This document shows, in pieces, positions 11,385 through 23,075 of a stretch of 64,000 bases of DNA. The translations under genes and the position numbers were made by a program. Source of the DNA: Rhizomys pruinosus (lineage: Eukaryota > Chordata > Mammalia > Rodentia > Spalacidae); contig VZQC01006589.1 in assembly GCA_009823505.1 (NCBI GenBank), forward strand, positions 8,619,480 to 8,683,479, read 5' to 3'. Under the pieces are notes generated by a model. That model did no database searches. It was not told where the DNA came from and saw only the letters and a list, made by a program, of their open reading frames with translations. Each line of letters begins with the position of its first letter. Position 1 is the first letter of the stretch.

Positions 11385-11810
11385 TGTCCTCTTCTTTGAT
11401 CATATAGATATAATGCACTGAGTCTGTGTGATGGTGCTCTTGGTGGTGTTCATGTGTACATATGCTTAGGACTGTCCATTAAGGATTAGATAGCCTCCCA
11501 GGGAGCTAGAAAAGTGATTCTTCCTCCCTCGGCAGCCATTGATTGCCTGTAGCTCTTCATCTTTCATCTTGAAGTGGGACTCTATGACACCCCCCCCCAT
11601 TCACCTTGGTATCTCAATCAGTTTTGTCATTATGGAGATATCAGTAGATTGCCATATTGTGGAGATTCCATTGTGCAACTTCCCTATCATGTTGAGAATG
11701 TATTAAATATGAACGGGTGTCTTGTCCTTTGGGCTCTTACATTCTTTCTGCCTCCTCTTCTATGTTTCCTACTGACTGTTAGGTATAGAGGCTATAATTG
11801 TACATGTGTC
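11286..11810 (-). mobile_element. Lx-type LINE-1 3' UTR with (CT)n
   Basis: Minus-strand Lx 3' UTR segments 'gatggtgctcttggtggtgt' and 'ggtatctcaatcagttttgt' surround a CT-rich tract at 11337-11385. It directly abuts the ERVL provirus at about 11811. Confidence 0.5.
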
Positions 11811-14460
11811 ACTTAGGGTTGGGCACCTTCTGGAGGCAGCACACTCTTCGTCTGGGTGTGCTCCTATGACCCATATATCAAATGACTCAGAAGGCAGCTA
11901 GCTTTGAGTGGGGGCTGATAAGGAAAAAGGCTCTTCAACAGGTCCAGGCTGCTGTGCAGGCTACTCTGCCCCAGGACCATATGATTCAGCAGACCCAATG
12001 GTGCTTAAGATATCAGTTGCAGATAGAGATGCCTTCTGGAGTTTCTAGCAGGCTCCCATACAGGAGTCATAGCTGAGGCCTTTGGGATTTTGGAGTAAGG
12101 TTGTACCTTTATCTGTAGACTATTATCCCTTTGAGAGACATTAGCCTGCTATTAGCCTGCTATTGGGCCTTAGTGGAAACTGAACATCTGACAATGGGTC
12201 ACCAAGTCACCATGTGACCTGAGTTGGGTATTATCTGACCCACCAAGCCATAAAGTAGTGCATGTTCAGCAATGATCCATGACCTAATAGAAGTGGTATA
12301 TATGTGCTCAGGCTTGAGCAGGTCCTGGGGGCACAAGCAAGTTACACAAAGAAATTTTCCAAATGCTTATGGTTCCTACCCCCGTTACCATGCTGCCTGT
12401 TCTCAAACATGGACCTATGGCTTCCTGGTGTTTGCCCTGTAATCAGTTGACTGAAGAAGAGAAGACTAGGGCTTGGTTTACTGATGGCTCTGCATGCTTT
12501 GCAGGCACCACCCAGACATGGACAGCTGCAGCATTACAGCCAATTTCTGGAACAACCCTGAAGGATGCTGGTGAAAGAGTCTTCACAGTGGGCAGAACTT
12601 AGGGCAGTGCACATGGTTGTAAATTTTGCTTGAAAGGAGAAATGTGTGGAAGTATGATTATATAATGATTCATGGGCTGGAGCCAATGGTTTGGCTAGAT
12701 GGTCAGGGACTTGGAAGGAGCGTGACTGGAAAATTGGTGAGAAAGACATTTGGGGAAGAAGTATGTGGATAGAGCTCTCTGAATGGGCAAAAAGAAGATG
12801 CTCGTGTCTCATGTAAATGCTCATCAAAAGGTGAATTCAGCAGAGGATGAGTTCAATAATCAAGTAGATCAGATGACCCATTCTGTGGACAGTCAGCCTC
12901 TTTCTCCAGCCATCCCTGTCATTGCTCAATGGTCCCATGACCAAAGTGGCCATATAGCAGAAATGGAGATTTTACATGGGCTCAAAAGCATGGACTTCCA
13001 CTCACCAAACTGATCTGGCTATGTGTGCTGCTGAGTGCCAGATTTGCCAACAGCAGAGACCAACATTGAGCCCCCCTACCTGAATCAAGCATTATTCCTT
13101 GGGGTGACCAGCTGGCAACCTGGTGGTAGGGTGACTACATTCGACCACTTCCATCATGGAGGGGACACTTATTCTGGTTATGGATTTGCCTTTCTTGCAC
13201 AGAATGCTTTTGCCAAAACTACCATCCAGGGACTTATAGAATATCTTCTAGACCATCTTGATATTCTGCTCAGCATAGCTTCTGACCAGGGAACTCACTT
13301 CACAGCCAAACAAATGCTACAGTGGGCCCATGTCATGGAATCCACTGGTCTTACCTGTTCCCCACTATCCTGAAGCAGAATGATAAAATGGCCTCTTAAG
13401 GACAGTTACAGTGCCAATTAGGTGACAATAGCGTGGAGGGCTAGTGCAGGGTCCTCCAGAAGGCAGTATATGCTTTGAATCAGCATCCAATATGTAGTAC
13501 TGTTTCTCCTATAGCCAGGATTCACAAGTCCAGGAACCATGGGGTAGAAGTGGGAATGATTTCACTCATGATCACCCCCAGTAGGAAAATTTTTGCTTCC
13601 TGTACCTGTGACTTTGAAGTGCTTCGCTGAGCTAGAAGTTTTGGTTGCAGAGGGGGGAGTACTTCTGCCAGGAGACACAGCAAACATTCTATTGAACTGG
13701 AAGCTAAGACTTCCCCTTGGCCAGTTTGGGCTTCTGATGCCCTTAAGTCAATAGACTAAGAAAGGAAAAACAGTATTAGGAGTCAGACTACCAAGGGGAA
13801 ATTGGACTGTTTCTCCACAATAGGGGTAAGGAAGATTGTGTCTGAAGGCAGGGGATTCCTTAGTATGTCCTTTGGTGCTACCAGGTCCTGTGATTGAGGT
13901 CAATGGGAAACTGCAACAACCCAATCCAGATAGGGTAACAAATGGCCCCAACCCTTTAGGAATGAAAGTATGGGACACTCCTCCAGGGAAAGAGCCAAGA
14001 CCTGTAGAGGTGCTTGCCGGTGGTGGAGAAAATACAGAATGGGAAGTAGAGAAACATAATAAAAAATGTCAGTTGAGGTTACATAACCAGTTGCAGAAAC
14101 ATGGACTGGAACTGACACGAGCATTTTTATCCTATTTGGTTAAAAATATGCTTGTTCACATATACACACATATTAGGCAGATATTTGTGTTGTTCCCTTT
14201 TGAATGCATAAATGAGATAAGCAGTAAGTGGTAAAGTGTTGTAAATCTATATGATCATATTTAGGTTATGAGATACTGAAGGACTAAGTATTCCTCAAAG
14301 ACCTTACCACCTACTCTAAGACATATAATGCCTTTGTGATTATACATGGGATAGTTATATCATGTTAGGTAGATAGTAATATCTTGCTATCATTTTCATT
14401 CAAAAATTAAGCATGACATAAGGAAATGCTACTGAGTGTCGAGTTGACAAGGACTGGACT
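11811..14460 (+). pseudogene. ERVL-family provirus internal region, pol remnants
   Basis: A decayed class III endogenous retrovirus (ERVL). Pol order is kept but the frame breaks repeatedly. A reverse transcriptase thumb/connection piece lies at 11882-12076 ('FEWGLIRKKALQQVQ'). RNase H runs 12363-12602 with TDGS at 12480-12491, then continues in another frame from 12783 ('HVNAHQKVNSAEDEF'). Integrase zinc-finger relics follow (HDQSGH and a C-x2-C near 13050), then the integrase core at 13035-13373 ('DTYSGYGFAF', 'ASDQGTHF'). The stretch 13374-14430 is too decayed to assign; in ERVL a dUTPase would be expected there. The region ends in a polypurine-like 'ttgacaaggactggac' just before the LTR. 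Gag, protease, the RT core and the 5' LTR are missing, so it cannot encode any working product. Confidence 0.85.
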
Positions 14461-15096
14461 TGTGATAGCAAATCCTGGGTGACAACTTGACTGGATCTGG
14501 GATTAACTAAAATGAGAGACAGACCTTTTGATTAGATCATTTGAAGCCAGAAGACCCACCCTAAATGTGGGCGTTACTTTCTGATGCCAGAAGACCCACC
14601 CTAAATGTGGGCGTTACTTTCTGAAGCCAGAAGACCCACCCTAAATGTGGGCGTTACTTTCTGAAGCCAGAAGACCCACCCTAAATGTGGGCGTTACTTT
14701 CTGGTGGCAGTCAGTATAGAAGGCTAGAAGGGAGCTCTTGCTTTTTGCCACTTGCCTTCTCTCTCAGTGGCAAGCTCATTTTGCTGCTGTGACCAACTTC
14801 TTGGATTCCAGTGTAGACTGAAGACTAGGAGATCTTCTGGAATCCATCAGGCCTTCAGTGCTAGATTGGGACTAATGAGACATCCAGCCTTGTGGAGTGA
14901 GCAACTATGGATTCTTAGTCTCTCCAGTGTGGTGTGGCCATTGTTGGACTACTCGGACTCTATCTTGTAAGCCAATCTAAGAAATATATATATATATATA
15001 TATATATGTATAATATATGTGTAATACATATATTACATATATATGTATATATTCATTCTACCAATTCTGTTCCATTGGAGAACCTAGACTAATATA
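14461..15096 (+). mobile_element. 3' LTR of the ERVL provirus
   Basis: Starts TGTGATAG directly after the polypurine tract and continues 'caacttgactggatctggga', 'ggccttcagtgctagattgg' and 'ccattgttggactactcgga'. It ends 'gacctagactaatata'-like at about 15096, where the expected terminal CA is mutated. It holds a four-copy 40-bp repeat and a TA-rich tract (about 14982-15055). The layout fits ERVL LTRs of the MT2/MLT2 kind, in a version typical of rodents. Confidence 0.75.
14542..14701 (+). repeat. 4 x 40-bp tandem repeat inside the LTR
   Basis: Four head-to-tail units of exactly 40 bp start at 14542, 14582, 14622 and 14662. Each contains 'agaagacccaccctaaatgt' and 'gggcgttactttc'. Unit 2 differs by one base (gatgcc for gaagcc). 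Near identity shows the expansion is far younger than the LTR. Confidence 0.97.
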
Positions 15097-15186
15097 GTAG
15101 CATTTTCTACTTTTGATCAGTTTTGTGGAACTTTGTAATAGTCCCCATCTACTGAAAAATGAAGCTTCTTTGATTAGTGGTCTCCA

Positions 15187-15292
15187 AGACCCTCTTCTGA
15201 CCTCCGCGGCATTGCACGACACAGGTGCACAAACCTACATGCAGACAGTACATTCATACACATACAGAAATAAATAAAAAATTAAAAAAAGA
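15187..15292 (+). mobile_element. B2 SINE, 3' half only
   Basis: Begins within B2 at 'agaccctcttctgacctccg' and runs through the 'attgcacgacacaggtgcac' block to an A-rich end. The tRNA-like head is absent, so it is a 5'-truncated insertion without its Pol III promoter. Confidence 0.9.
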
Positions 15293-15339
15293 ATATGTAT
15301 TAGATAAGAAATTACTTTGGTCTAGGAAAGTGATAGCAG

Positions 15340-16030
15340 AATTTTTCTAGAATTTATGACCTCTCCTGCCATGTGTACTTGGCTATATATACAGTAGCAT
15401 ACATAATTTCCCTCCAATTGAGTGGTTCTTGAGTCCAATTAGATAGCTGTTGATTACCACCAATATAAAAGTGTTACTACTGCATAGTAGTTTGCTTGGC
15501 TGGTTATTGTTATGGTTCATAAGCTTTAGAGCTGGGTAGGATCCTTGATTGTTTTTCTCCCTTGTATAACATCTTTGCACATGGTGAGAGCTAGCCTTCA
15601 AGGAGGAGGCTTCCAGGTTGCTTCTAGCTCAATTGTTCATCTGGGGGATTTTTAATGTGTGTGTGTTAAGCTGGCTGATAGTTACATTTTACTTATTCTG
15701 CTGTTGTGTATCTTGTATGTCAAAAGTTTCATATACGCATTCAATACATATATATGCATTATTTATACTTATATATGTATATTCAATTATATCATGGAAT
15801 ACATATGTACAGTTTTATATATATATATATATATAACTATAGTTATATATATTATATATATTTTAGTTTCAGGGGCATGAAAGTCATTTGTTGGGTAGCT
15901 ACTGACTTGATTCCCTTGTGCCATCAATGATGACAGGGAGGAAGAGGTACAAGTGACCTTCAGCCTTCTGATTATCTCTTTTTTGGAAGTATGTTTTAGA
16001 TCAAGGCCATCTATTGCTTTGGTTGGTAGA
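15340..16030 (-). mobile_element. Lx-type LINE-1 3' UTR with (TA)n tract
   Basis: Antisense Lx 3' UTR phrases include 'ttcataagctttagagctgg', 'ggcttccaggttgcttctag' and 'ggggcatgaaagtcatttgt'. A TA-rich region at about 15723-15866 interrupts it and holds the perfect palindrome 'ataactatagttat' centred near 15840. Confidence 0.55.
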
Positions 16031-16385
16031 GGAACAAAGCCAGCTGGGTGTGCCTGCTTCCTGTCTAGCTGTCCTGATTCTTTTGAGATGAGGAGAGGCC
16101 CATAGGCAGCACAGATGCCTTCCTTTGTGGGTCTGGTAAGCAACTCAGCTGGGGTGTTTATTTTCCACCCCAAGCAGCAGTGCAATGAATAGCCACGTGT
16201 TCTTGGACACTTCACTCCACCCAGCCTGGGTTTCACATTCTCAGCTTTGAAAAGAAGAGATCTTACAAGAGTACTTCAGAGCTTTTTCTATTCATACATT
16301 TCCTAAGACTTTTATAAATGTGATGGTTTAGAACTTCACAGGACTCACTTGAATGGAAGCAGAGAAGACCTATTCCTCAAGTTTA
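16031..16385. other. Unique sequence
   Basis: No feature recognised. The minus-strand 149-aa open frame that covers part of it continues into the L1/TA tract and has no protein character. Confidence 0.45.
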
Positions 16386-17000
16386 TGGCTTAACAAAGTA
16401 TTCATTCAGCTTGGTAGTCACTGAGGGCCTAGTGTTAGTGTTTAATGCTGGGGGAATAGCAGTGTAAAACAAAGCCCCTTCTTGTCTAACACTTCAATTT
16501 CAATGGGAGGAGATAGTCAATAAGCAATGAAGATCAGATAGCAAATACTTAGGACATGTGGGGAGAGATTATTACTAGGGAATATTGTTCAAGAAATTTA
16601 TTAAGATTACATTTGGGTAGAAACTTAAATAAAAGGAAGCAGAGCCACTCTTGGTGAGAAGAGTGTTTTAGACAGAGATATGTGCAAAGGCTCTGAGCCA
16701 GGAGTTTACCTGACATCAGACAGATACCATGGTAGCAGAAGGATAGTTGGATAAGAAGTGAGCAGGAGGGAAATGGTAAAACTTTTTATTCTTACCCAGA
16801 ATGAAATGGTAAACCCAGAAGACAGGAATGAGGAAAGAATGGATTTGAGCACATTTTGGAGAAAAGACCCCTCTGACTGAAAGTAGTCTGTTGGAATGAG
16901 GAAAGGAGGACAGTGGATAGTGAGACTGACAAGGGTGATTTGTAGAAAGTTCTGCAGTGAGAGTTTGAAAATTCCCAGGGAAGAACTTGTATTGTCTCAG
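16386..17000 (-). mobile_element. L2 LINE fragment
   Basis: The complement shows the characteristic L2 3' part: 'cactgagggcctagtgttag', 'caatgggaggagatagtcaa', 'tttagacagagatatgtgca' and 'aaaggctctgagccagg'. Order and spacing fit an ancient mammalian L2 inserted on the minus strand. Confidence 0.65.
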
Positions 17001-17499
17001 CTGTGGCCACAGGGACAGAATCCCATGACAGCAGCATCTCATGGGCACACTTTGGTGGACAGAAGCAGGACCCATGGGTTGGGAGCAACCAGTGTGCAGG
17101 ACCTGCACCATGGAGACAAAATATGACAATTCTAAGATAAAACATAAGTGAATAAACAATCAAAACCCACCATGGAAACAAATAGTGGAAGAGGAGCTGT
17201 GAAAAGTAAATGAGTCCTGCTCCAAATTGTTTTCTCATCTAATCACCATAGGGTCCTTATGAAGAGCCAAGGTGATTAGAAATGTAAACTTCTGACATCC
17301 TTTATCAATGGATGCACACTGACTTCTTCTTATGTTGTAGTGCTGGGTGAGGAGAGGAGGATTTCCTGCCTAGTAAGGCAGAGTCAGGAAATAGTGACAC
17401 ACTGCTTTTGGTGTTTTTGTTTTTTCTTTTCAGAAAACACAAGTTGATTTTCTCCCTTAGCAACTTGCAAAGTAGGGCCCAGAGTAGCAAAGGGAAATG
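17001..17499. other. Unique sequence
   Basis: Nothing recognised beyond possible trailing L2. Confidence 0.4.
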
Positions 17500-17800
17500 G
17501 GTGGCCGGCTGGCCCTAGCCTGGGAACTGTTGGAGACTGATTACTACTGGGTGAGGGAGAGTAGACCTTACTCTCACTAGGAAGGCTGACTAGACTCCAG
17601 TGGGTGAATTCGTACCAAAAGACATCTTGGTATAGATGCTTGACTGGATAGGACTTAACATATATGGCACAATGGATGAGGTCCAGCTGGGGACAATGTG
17701 AGGGGGGGGGGATGGGAAGAGGAGGGGGTCTAAATTAGATTTCGAACTGTTGTATGAAATGTATGAAGCTCTCTCTATAAAAATTAAGACAAAAACCCCA
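17500..17800 (+). mobile_element. LINE-1 3' end, sense
   Basis: A rodent L1 3' terminus: a G-rich tract (17701-17710), 'gatgggaagaggaggggg', 'gttgtatgaaatgtatgaag', then 'ctataaaaattaagac'. The G-rich element before the tail is typical of rodent L1 3' UTRs. Confidence 0.55.
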
Positions 17801-17836
17801 CAAGTTGACTCCTCTATCATACGAAAGGGATTCGGG

Positions 17837-18038
17837 GGTAATATGTCTCAGGGTTGGTAGGGGTATTGTGGATGTGGAGGTAATATGTCTCAGGGTTGGG
17901 ATGGGGTATTGGGGATGCAGAGGTAATATGTCTCAGGGTTGGTAGGGGTATTGGGGATGTGGAGGTAATATGTCTCAGGGTTGGTATGGGGTATTGGGGA
18001 TGTGGAGGTAATATATCTCAGGGTTGGTAGGGGTATAG
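17837..18038 (+). repeat. 42/43-bp minisatellite, about 4.7 copies
   Basis: Units start at 17837, 17879, 17922, 17964 and 18007 (partial), each opening 'ggtaatatgtctcagggttg' (the last has 'atatctc'). Lengths alternate 42, 43, 42, 43 because 'ggtagggg' alternates with 'gg(t)atgggg', which suggests an 85-bp dimer as the unit of duplication. Confidence 0.97.
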
Positions 18039-18235
18039 GGCTACCATAGGCTGTTGTTATACCTTTGTTACTATGTTACCTCATTTTTTGTTCGCAACAA
18101 ACATACCAGGTAAAGGGCTATTTCCACAATGTACAATGAACTCTTAAAACCTATCAGTAAGTGATGAATATATCCCACATTCTGATCACAGGACATGGCT
18201 AAATCAAGGTGATACTGACCTGAAGGTTTCCTCCT

Positions 18236-18560
18236 TGCTGCCATTCTTAGTTACCTTTCTGTTGCTGTAATAAAGCACCATGACCAAGGAAACGTGTAGA
18301 AGGAAAGTTTATTTGGCTCACAGTTCCAGAGGGATAGAGTCCATCATGGCAGGTGACAGCCAGAACAGGAAGCTGAGTGCTCACCTCTTCAGGCCAGCAC
18401 AGGAAGCAGAGAGCCGAACCAGAAATGGGACAAAGATAAAGCCCATCCCAGTGACGTGCTTCCTCCAGCGTGGTCCCATCTCCTGAAGGTTTCATGAACT
18501 TTACTGAAGAGCTCCACCAACTGGCCAAGTATTGACATACTTGGACCCTATGGAGGTATT
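18236..18560 (-). mobile_element. Rodent LTR-like repeat, antisense
   Basis: Antisense 'cttagttacctttctgttgc', 'gcaccatgaccaaggaaacg', 'gaaagtttatttggctcaca', 'gtccatcatggcaggtgaca', 'gacgtgcttcctccagcgtg', 'gctccaccaactggccaag'. It is the same family as 5690-6025 and better preserved. The minus strand has 'ccaaataaactttcc', which could be a polyA signal. Family not named. Confidence 0.6.
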
Positions 18561-20440
18561 CCTCATTTTTTAATTTTTTATTTTTAATAATAGGTCATAA
18601 GTGATGAATACAGGCATCCTTCATGTAAAACAAATTTGCAAGTAGCTAGTCCCAAAGTTATACAACCTGAGGCCCCCATTGTCCAGCTGGGGGAGCTTAT
18701 ATGTACTATCATGTTGATCAAATAAGAGTCCAGTCTATATTGCTGTAGTTTCGTAGTTCACCCCAATTGCAGCCCTTACATTCTACCACACCCCCTTTTC
18801 CGCAGATTGTTCCCTAGGCTTTAGAAAAGGGACACAAGCAGGTGAGAAGCTGAATAGTCCACTTTCTTTGGCAATGTCGTTTTGGACTCTGATGGGTTTG
18901 GGCTGTTTCCTTTCATGGGTTGGCAGTTTATCCCAATATAACCTTTTACTCCTACTGATGAAGCACAAGCAGTTAGATATACAGGCATTTAAACAGTACT
19001 AATTATTATGGTAGGTTACATTGGTATAGATACAGATGTTTGGATGGTATGCTAATCCATGGACTATAGCTTTTCTGTAAAAGCTGACAAGGTCTTACTG
19101 TGGCTTATAACATCTCCTAACCACTAGAGGACTTAAGCTTGTAGCATTAGCCCTGAATTATTCCTTCAAGGAGAGAGCTAATAGCCAATTAGATTTGGCT
19201 TTTTGCCAGAAAACTGGGTTACCTGCAAGAAGAGAGGCAGTAAGGTTCTGCTGTCGAAGACCTGGTGTAAGCATGGGAAAGATATATCGAGAACACACTT
19301 GCAAGATGGCCTCTGGAATGCCAGAGAGTGTTACCAAAGGCCACTAAATCAACAAAGCAAATATTGGTCTCCTTGAGTCAAGCAAGACTCCTCCATCAGC
19401 ATCAGCTACATCACACCTGCCTGGAAATACTGTGCAGCAGTGGCAGCCAAATGTCTTTATATAGGTATTCCTCATTTAAATGACACTGGCTATCTTTCAA
19501 GTACTAGAAGGTGCTATACAGGTTGCTGGAAGGGGAGAAAAATCATCAACATTACTACCCAGATGTGAGCTATAACCACAGCTGACAAGATATCCCCAAT
19601 GCGCAAATGGTACAATGAATGCTATAAGGGAAACTAACAGCTTCCTGGTGGGGTTTCTTCTCCACAGGAGGGAGCTCATTACCTGGTACTACAAACCTGA
19701 CCAAGAACCTGTGGCTGAGGAAGTCATACGCCCTAGGGTAGAACCTATTAGTGCCATTTTGCTACATGGCCATAGCATCTAACTGCCTTCTAAATACTTA
19801 TTTTTATATCTTTTGATTAGTACAGCTCTCACCCCTCATCAGAGAAGCTTATTACAGACGACAGTGGTTAACACCAACTCACAACTAGTCAAAGTCAGGA
19901 ATAAGTGACTTTGTAGTGTTCAACTCCACATGGAACATCTATACAACCCCTTTCTCCAAGTCTCATAGAACATACAGGGAGAGGGGTAGAAAGATTGTAA
20001 GAGCAAGAGGTGAGGGAGGACTATTGTGAAATAGTGTCCTCTGGACTTGAGTAGGCTGTTGCATCCATGAACTTACAGCAGCTGAGGTTGACTGCACAAG
20101 ACCCCTACAAGATCAAGCCGATGAATATTCCTGCATGGATGGGGAGGGGCTCATAAGACCCCACTTCTTACTTGAGAGCTATTGGGAGTCAATGGCCACT
20201 GGAGGAGGGAATCAGTTTTAATCAGGGATGTAGCTCCAGAGGGTGGTCCTATACCCAAGTATACATTGATAGCACTAACTGGATATTATAAAGAAAAGAA
20301 GCAGAAGAGGATATAAAATTTGAAAACAGATATGGGAAGACTCTGGACTTGGGAAGAATAAGCTTGGATATGGTAAACATAGTTATATATGTACAAAATT
20401 CTCAAAGAATAGTTAAATAAATTAAAATTTTAAAAAAGTG
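18561..20440 (+). mobile_element. Lx-type LINE-1 3' UTR, sense
   Basis: About 1.9 kb of L1 3' UTR. The block at 19255-19440 ('gaatgccagagagtgttacc', 'gcaagactcctccatcagca') is the reverse complement of 28675-28880, which proves a shared family in opposite orientations. The end (20280-20440) has 'gttatatatgtacaaaattc' and an A-rich tail. Confidence 0.7.
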
Positions 20441-20830
20441 TAGCAATAAAAATGAATAACTTGATCTAAAAAATCGGGAAGTGACTTTCTTGCCAAAAAA
20501 GAGATATGCAGTTGGTAAATAAGCATATGAAAATATGATCAACATTATATGTTATTAAGAAAATGTAAATTAAAACAATAATGAGGCAATACTACACCCT
20601 ATCAGAGTGGCTGAAATCCAGACTATTGACAGGATCAAATACTGATGAGGAGATGGAACAACAGGAACATATATTTGTTGGTGGCAAAAAATTGTTTCTT
20701 ATAAAGCTAAGCATATTCTTACCACACAACCCAGCAGTCATACTTGTTCGTATATACCTAAAGAATTAATAACCTATACCCACACAAAACCCTAAGCACA
20801 GATATTTGAAAAACACATATAAATTGAAGA
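20441..20830 (+). mobile_element. Old L1 (L1M-like) ORF2 end, sense
   Basis: Sense phrases of an ancient L1 are 'atgaggcaatactacaccct', 'gatggaacaacaggaacata' and 'cttaccacacaacccagcag'. Open frames are short and broken. Confidence 0.65.
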
Positions 20831-21540
20831 AGTCATTCCTTATAGGCTATATAGTACATGATTCTAATGATAAGAAACTCTAGGTGCTGCTCTTCAGGAA
20901 AGACTGCAATGATCCTAAGTTTGATTCATAACCTAGGCTAGATCCAGATAAATACATTGCATTATCTAAGAGTCAGTTGTAGAGCATGGTTTGTTTGAAA
21001 GAAATGTCGGCCTGCTTATATTTAGATTCCAAACACCTGCATTTGGAGAGGTATAAACAAACAGCAGGTGCTTCTCTGTTTCCTGAAAACAAGATGTGAA
21101 CTGAAGCTTACCTTCATTAGCCGTTTCTGCAGAACTTTGCTTCTGCACCTGCTTAAGCTCAAGACAATACTCTGACACCTAAATATTCTACTTGGTTCAG
21201 CTGCTGGATATCTTAAAAGTGTTCATCATTTTTTGGTATTCTTTCAGTTACACCCAAACCCACAATGGCTATTAGTGAATCCAGAGAGATTTGAACCCAG
21301 TCATAGAGATAAAATGAAGAGAAGGAAAACAAAATTCACTAAGCTCCATATGTTTTCACAATATGCTAGCCTTTAAGGTAGGCAACTTGACGGGGAGGAA
21401 AATTCTGTAAATAGAAGAAAACTGAAGAAGCCTATATTTTACCTCTTTTTTTTAAAAACATACTTAAATATTCCACCTGGTATAGTATTTCTGCAGTGCG
21501 ACACTTGGAAGTTCACAGCAAAGACTCTATCCTCCTAAAC
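20831..21540. other. Unique sequence; weak exon-like stretch on the minus strand
   Basis: No repeat recognised. On the minus strand 21112-21178 (67 nt) is open and followed by a strong donor-like GTAAGC (complement at 21106-21111). The acceptor side has an AG but a purine-rich upstream, so the evidence for an exon is weak. Confidence 0.2.
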
Positions 21541-21675
21541 AATTCTCATATTTGTGCATTAAAATCACCCTGGGAGACTCAAGAGCCCTGCCAAGCTAAT
21601 AATAGGAGTTGGGCTTAATATCTGCATGTCAGTGAGACCCAAGGACCCAGGCAGGTCATTTTGAAAACAGGTGGG
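21541..21675 (-). mobile_element. MER5-like DNA transposon fragment
   Basis: 'tgtgcattaaaatcaccctg' followed by 'ggagactcaagagccctgcc' and 'gggcttaatatctgcatgtc' keeps the phrase order of the non-autonomous hAT element MER5A in antisense. Old and diverged. Confidence 0.45.
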
Positions 21676-22165
21676 AAGGTGCTTTGTAGTCTGCTAGGGG
21701 AAAGGTATCACCAACACTCTTGTGGACTTTGCATGTTGCATGACCAACCGACCAAGCAAGATGGTCCCACTGCTGTAACAGAGGCATAAGTGTTTTTGGG
21801 GTAACCAGTTGCTTTATGGTTGAGTTTCAGGCCCACTCTACAGGAAGGAATTCACACCTGGTACACCAAACGTGGTCAAAAGCCTGTGGCTGGGGAGGGC
21901 TAGGGAAGTTAGGGACCCTAATGAGGAAGATACTAGTGTTTTAATTTTTTTTTGTAAATGGAAATGTTGTGTCCATGTTACTCTAAATAACCCTTGCTCC
22001 TGTAAACAACCCTAATTAAACTCATTGGATCACCAAAAAAAAGAAAGACATGAAGATGTAAAGGGGACTAGCTGGGGGAAGTGGATCAATGGGAGTTACC
22101 CAATAACTGGGGTTTAATGGCCCTGCCAGACACCACAAGCTAGCAAATAAAAAGCCCATTTCTCC
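21676..22165 (+). mobile_element. Lx-type LINE-1 3' UTR fragment, sense (probable)
   Basis: Phrases 'ggaaatgttgtgtccatgtt', 'ttaaactcattggatcacc', 'gaaagacatgaagatgtaaa' and 'gggggaagtggatcaatggg' resemble rodent L1 3' UTR. Confidence 0.45.
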
Positions 22166-22715
22166 TTTTCCTTTCCAAGTTTCATAATTTTTCTACTTCT
22201 CATTCTAATGAGAAAGGAAAACAAGTAAATAGAATAACATTACATGCATGAGCAAATGGTATGAAAATGAAATTCATTCCTAATTAGTTTACCTCTCTGT
22301 CTGCATTGTGCTTAAACACAATTGTAATTAGGTATTTTGTCATATGAAAATTAAGTTTCAGCCATAATTGTATCTTTAATATCCCTAAGTAGGTCGCTTT
22401 TTAATAAAACAGCCAAGGTTTTCCCCTATTCTTTTTACAATATACTGAACTTGAATTTTACTTTAATATTCACAATTTTTATATGTCTATTCAATGATGT
22501 ATGGTTAGCAATCATACACTGGTTACATTTAGAGTTTTCTGTTTATTTCAAACACAGCCATCATTCTCATTTTACTACAATGACTATAAATTGTTAAGTG
22601 TAGATTTCTAACACTTAACAATTTAACATGTATGAATGTCTCAGATTTAACTTAGTTATCCTGGAAGCCCTATGTTAAAGTCATAATGGATGATAGACAA
22701 ATTGACTGATTTTTA
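22166..22715. other. AT-rich unique sequence
   Basis: No repeat or coding feature. Contains many TAATT motifs and the inverted pair 'aatttctaacacttaacaat'/'attgttaagtgtagattt' (about 22590-22625). Without an alignment I cannot say whether it is conserved. Confidence 0.4.
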
Positions 22716-23075
22716 TCAGTTATCTATTGCTGTAAGACAAACTGTCCTAAATACAATGGAATAAACCAGCCATTTTATGTTCATGGATGATTGGGTCAGG
22801 ACTTTGCCAGTCCAAGGTCAATGCTGGCTAATTGGTGGCCACATACATAGAGCACGGCCATGTGGTTCCTCTCATCTGACAAATTAGGTGTCTCAATTGC
22901 AATGAGAGAATTCAAGAAAACCCCTGGGGCCTGTGCCACCTTTTTAGACCTAGCTTTTGAAAATCTCATAGTGGCCTTAATGCTAGGCTTATCAAATCTA
23001 CTCAGGGTCAGGACACAGTACTGGGCTTTCATCTTTGTAGGAGGAGTGTGTGGGAGACAGGTATGGGTGTGAAGA
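22716..23075 (-). mobile_element. Ancient LTR (MaLR-like), antisense
   Basis: 'tatcagttatctattgctgt' and 'aagacaaactgtcctaaata', then 'ttcatggatgattgggtcag' and 'gccatgtggttcctctcatc', follow the order of old mammalian LTRs in antisense. A similar unit lies near 55010. Confidence 0.45.
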
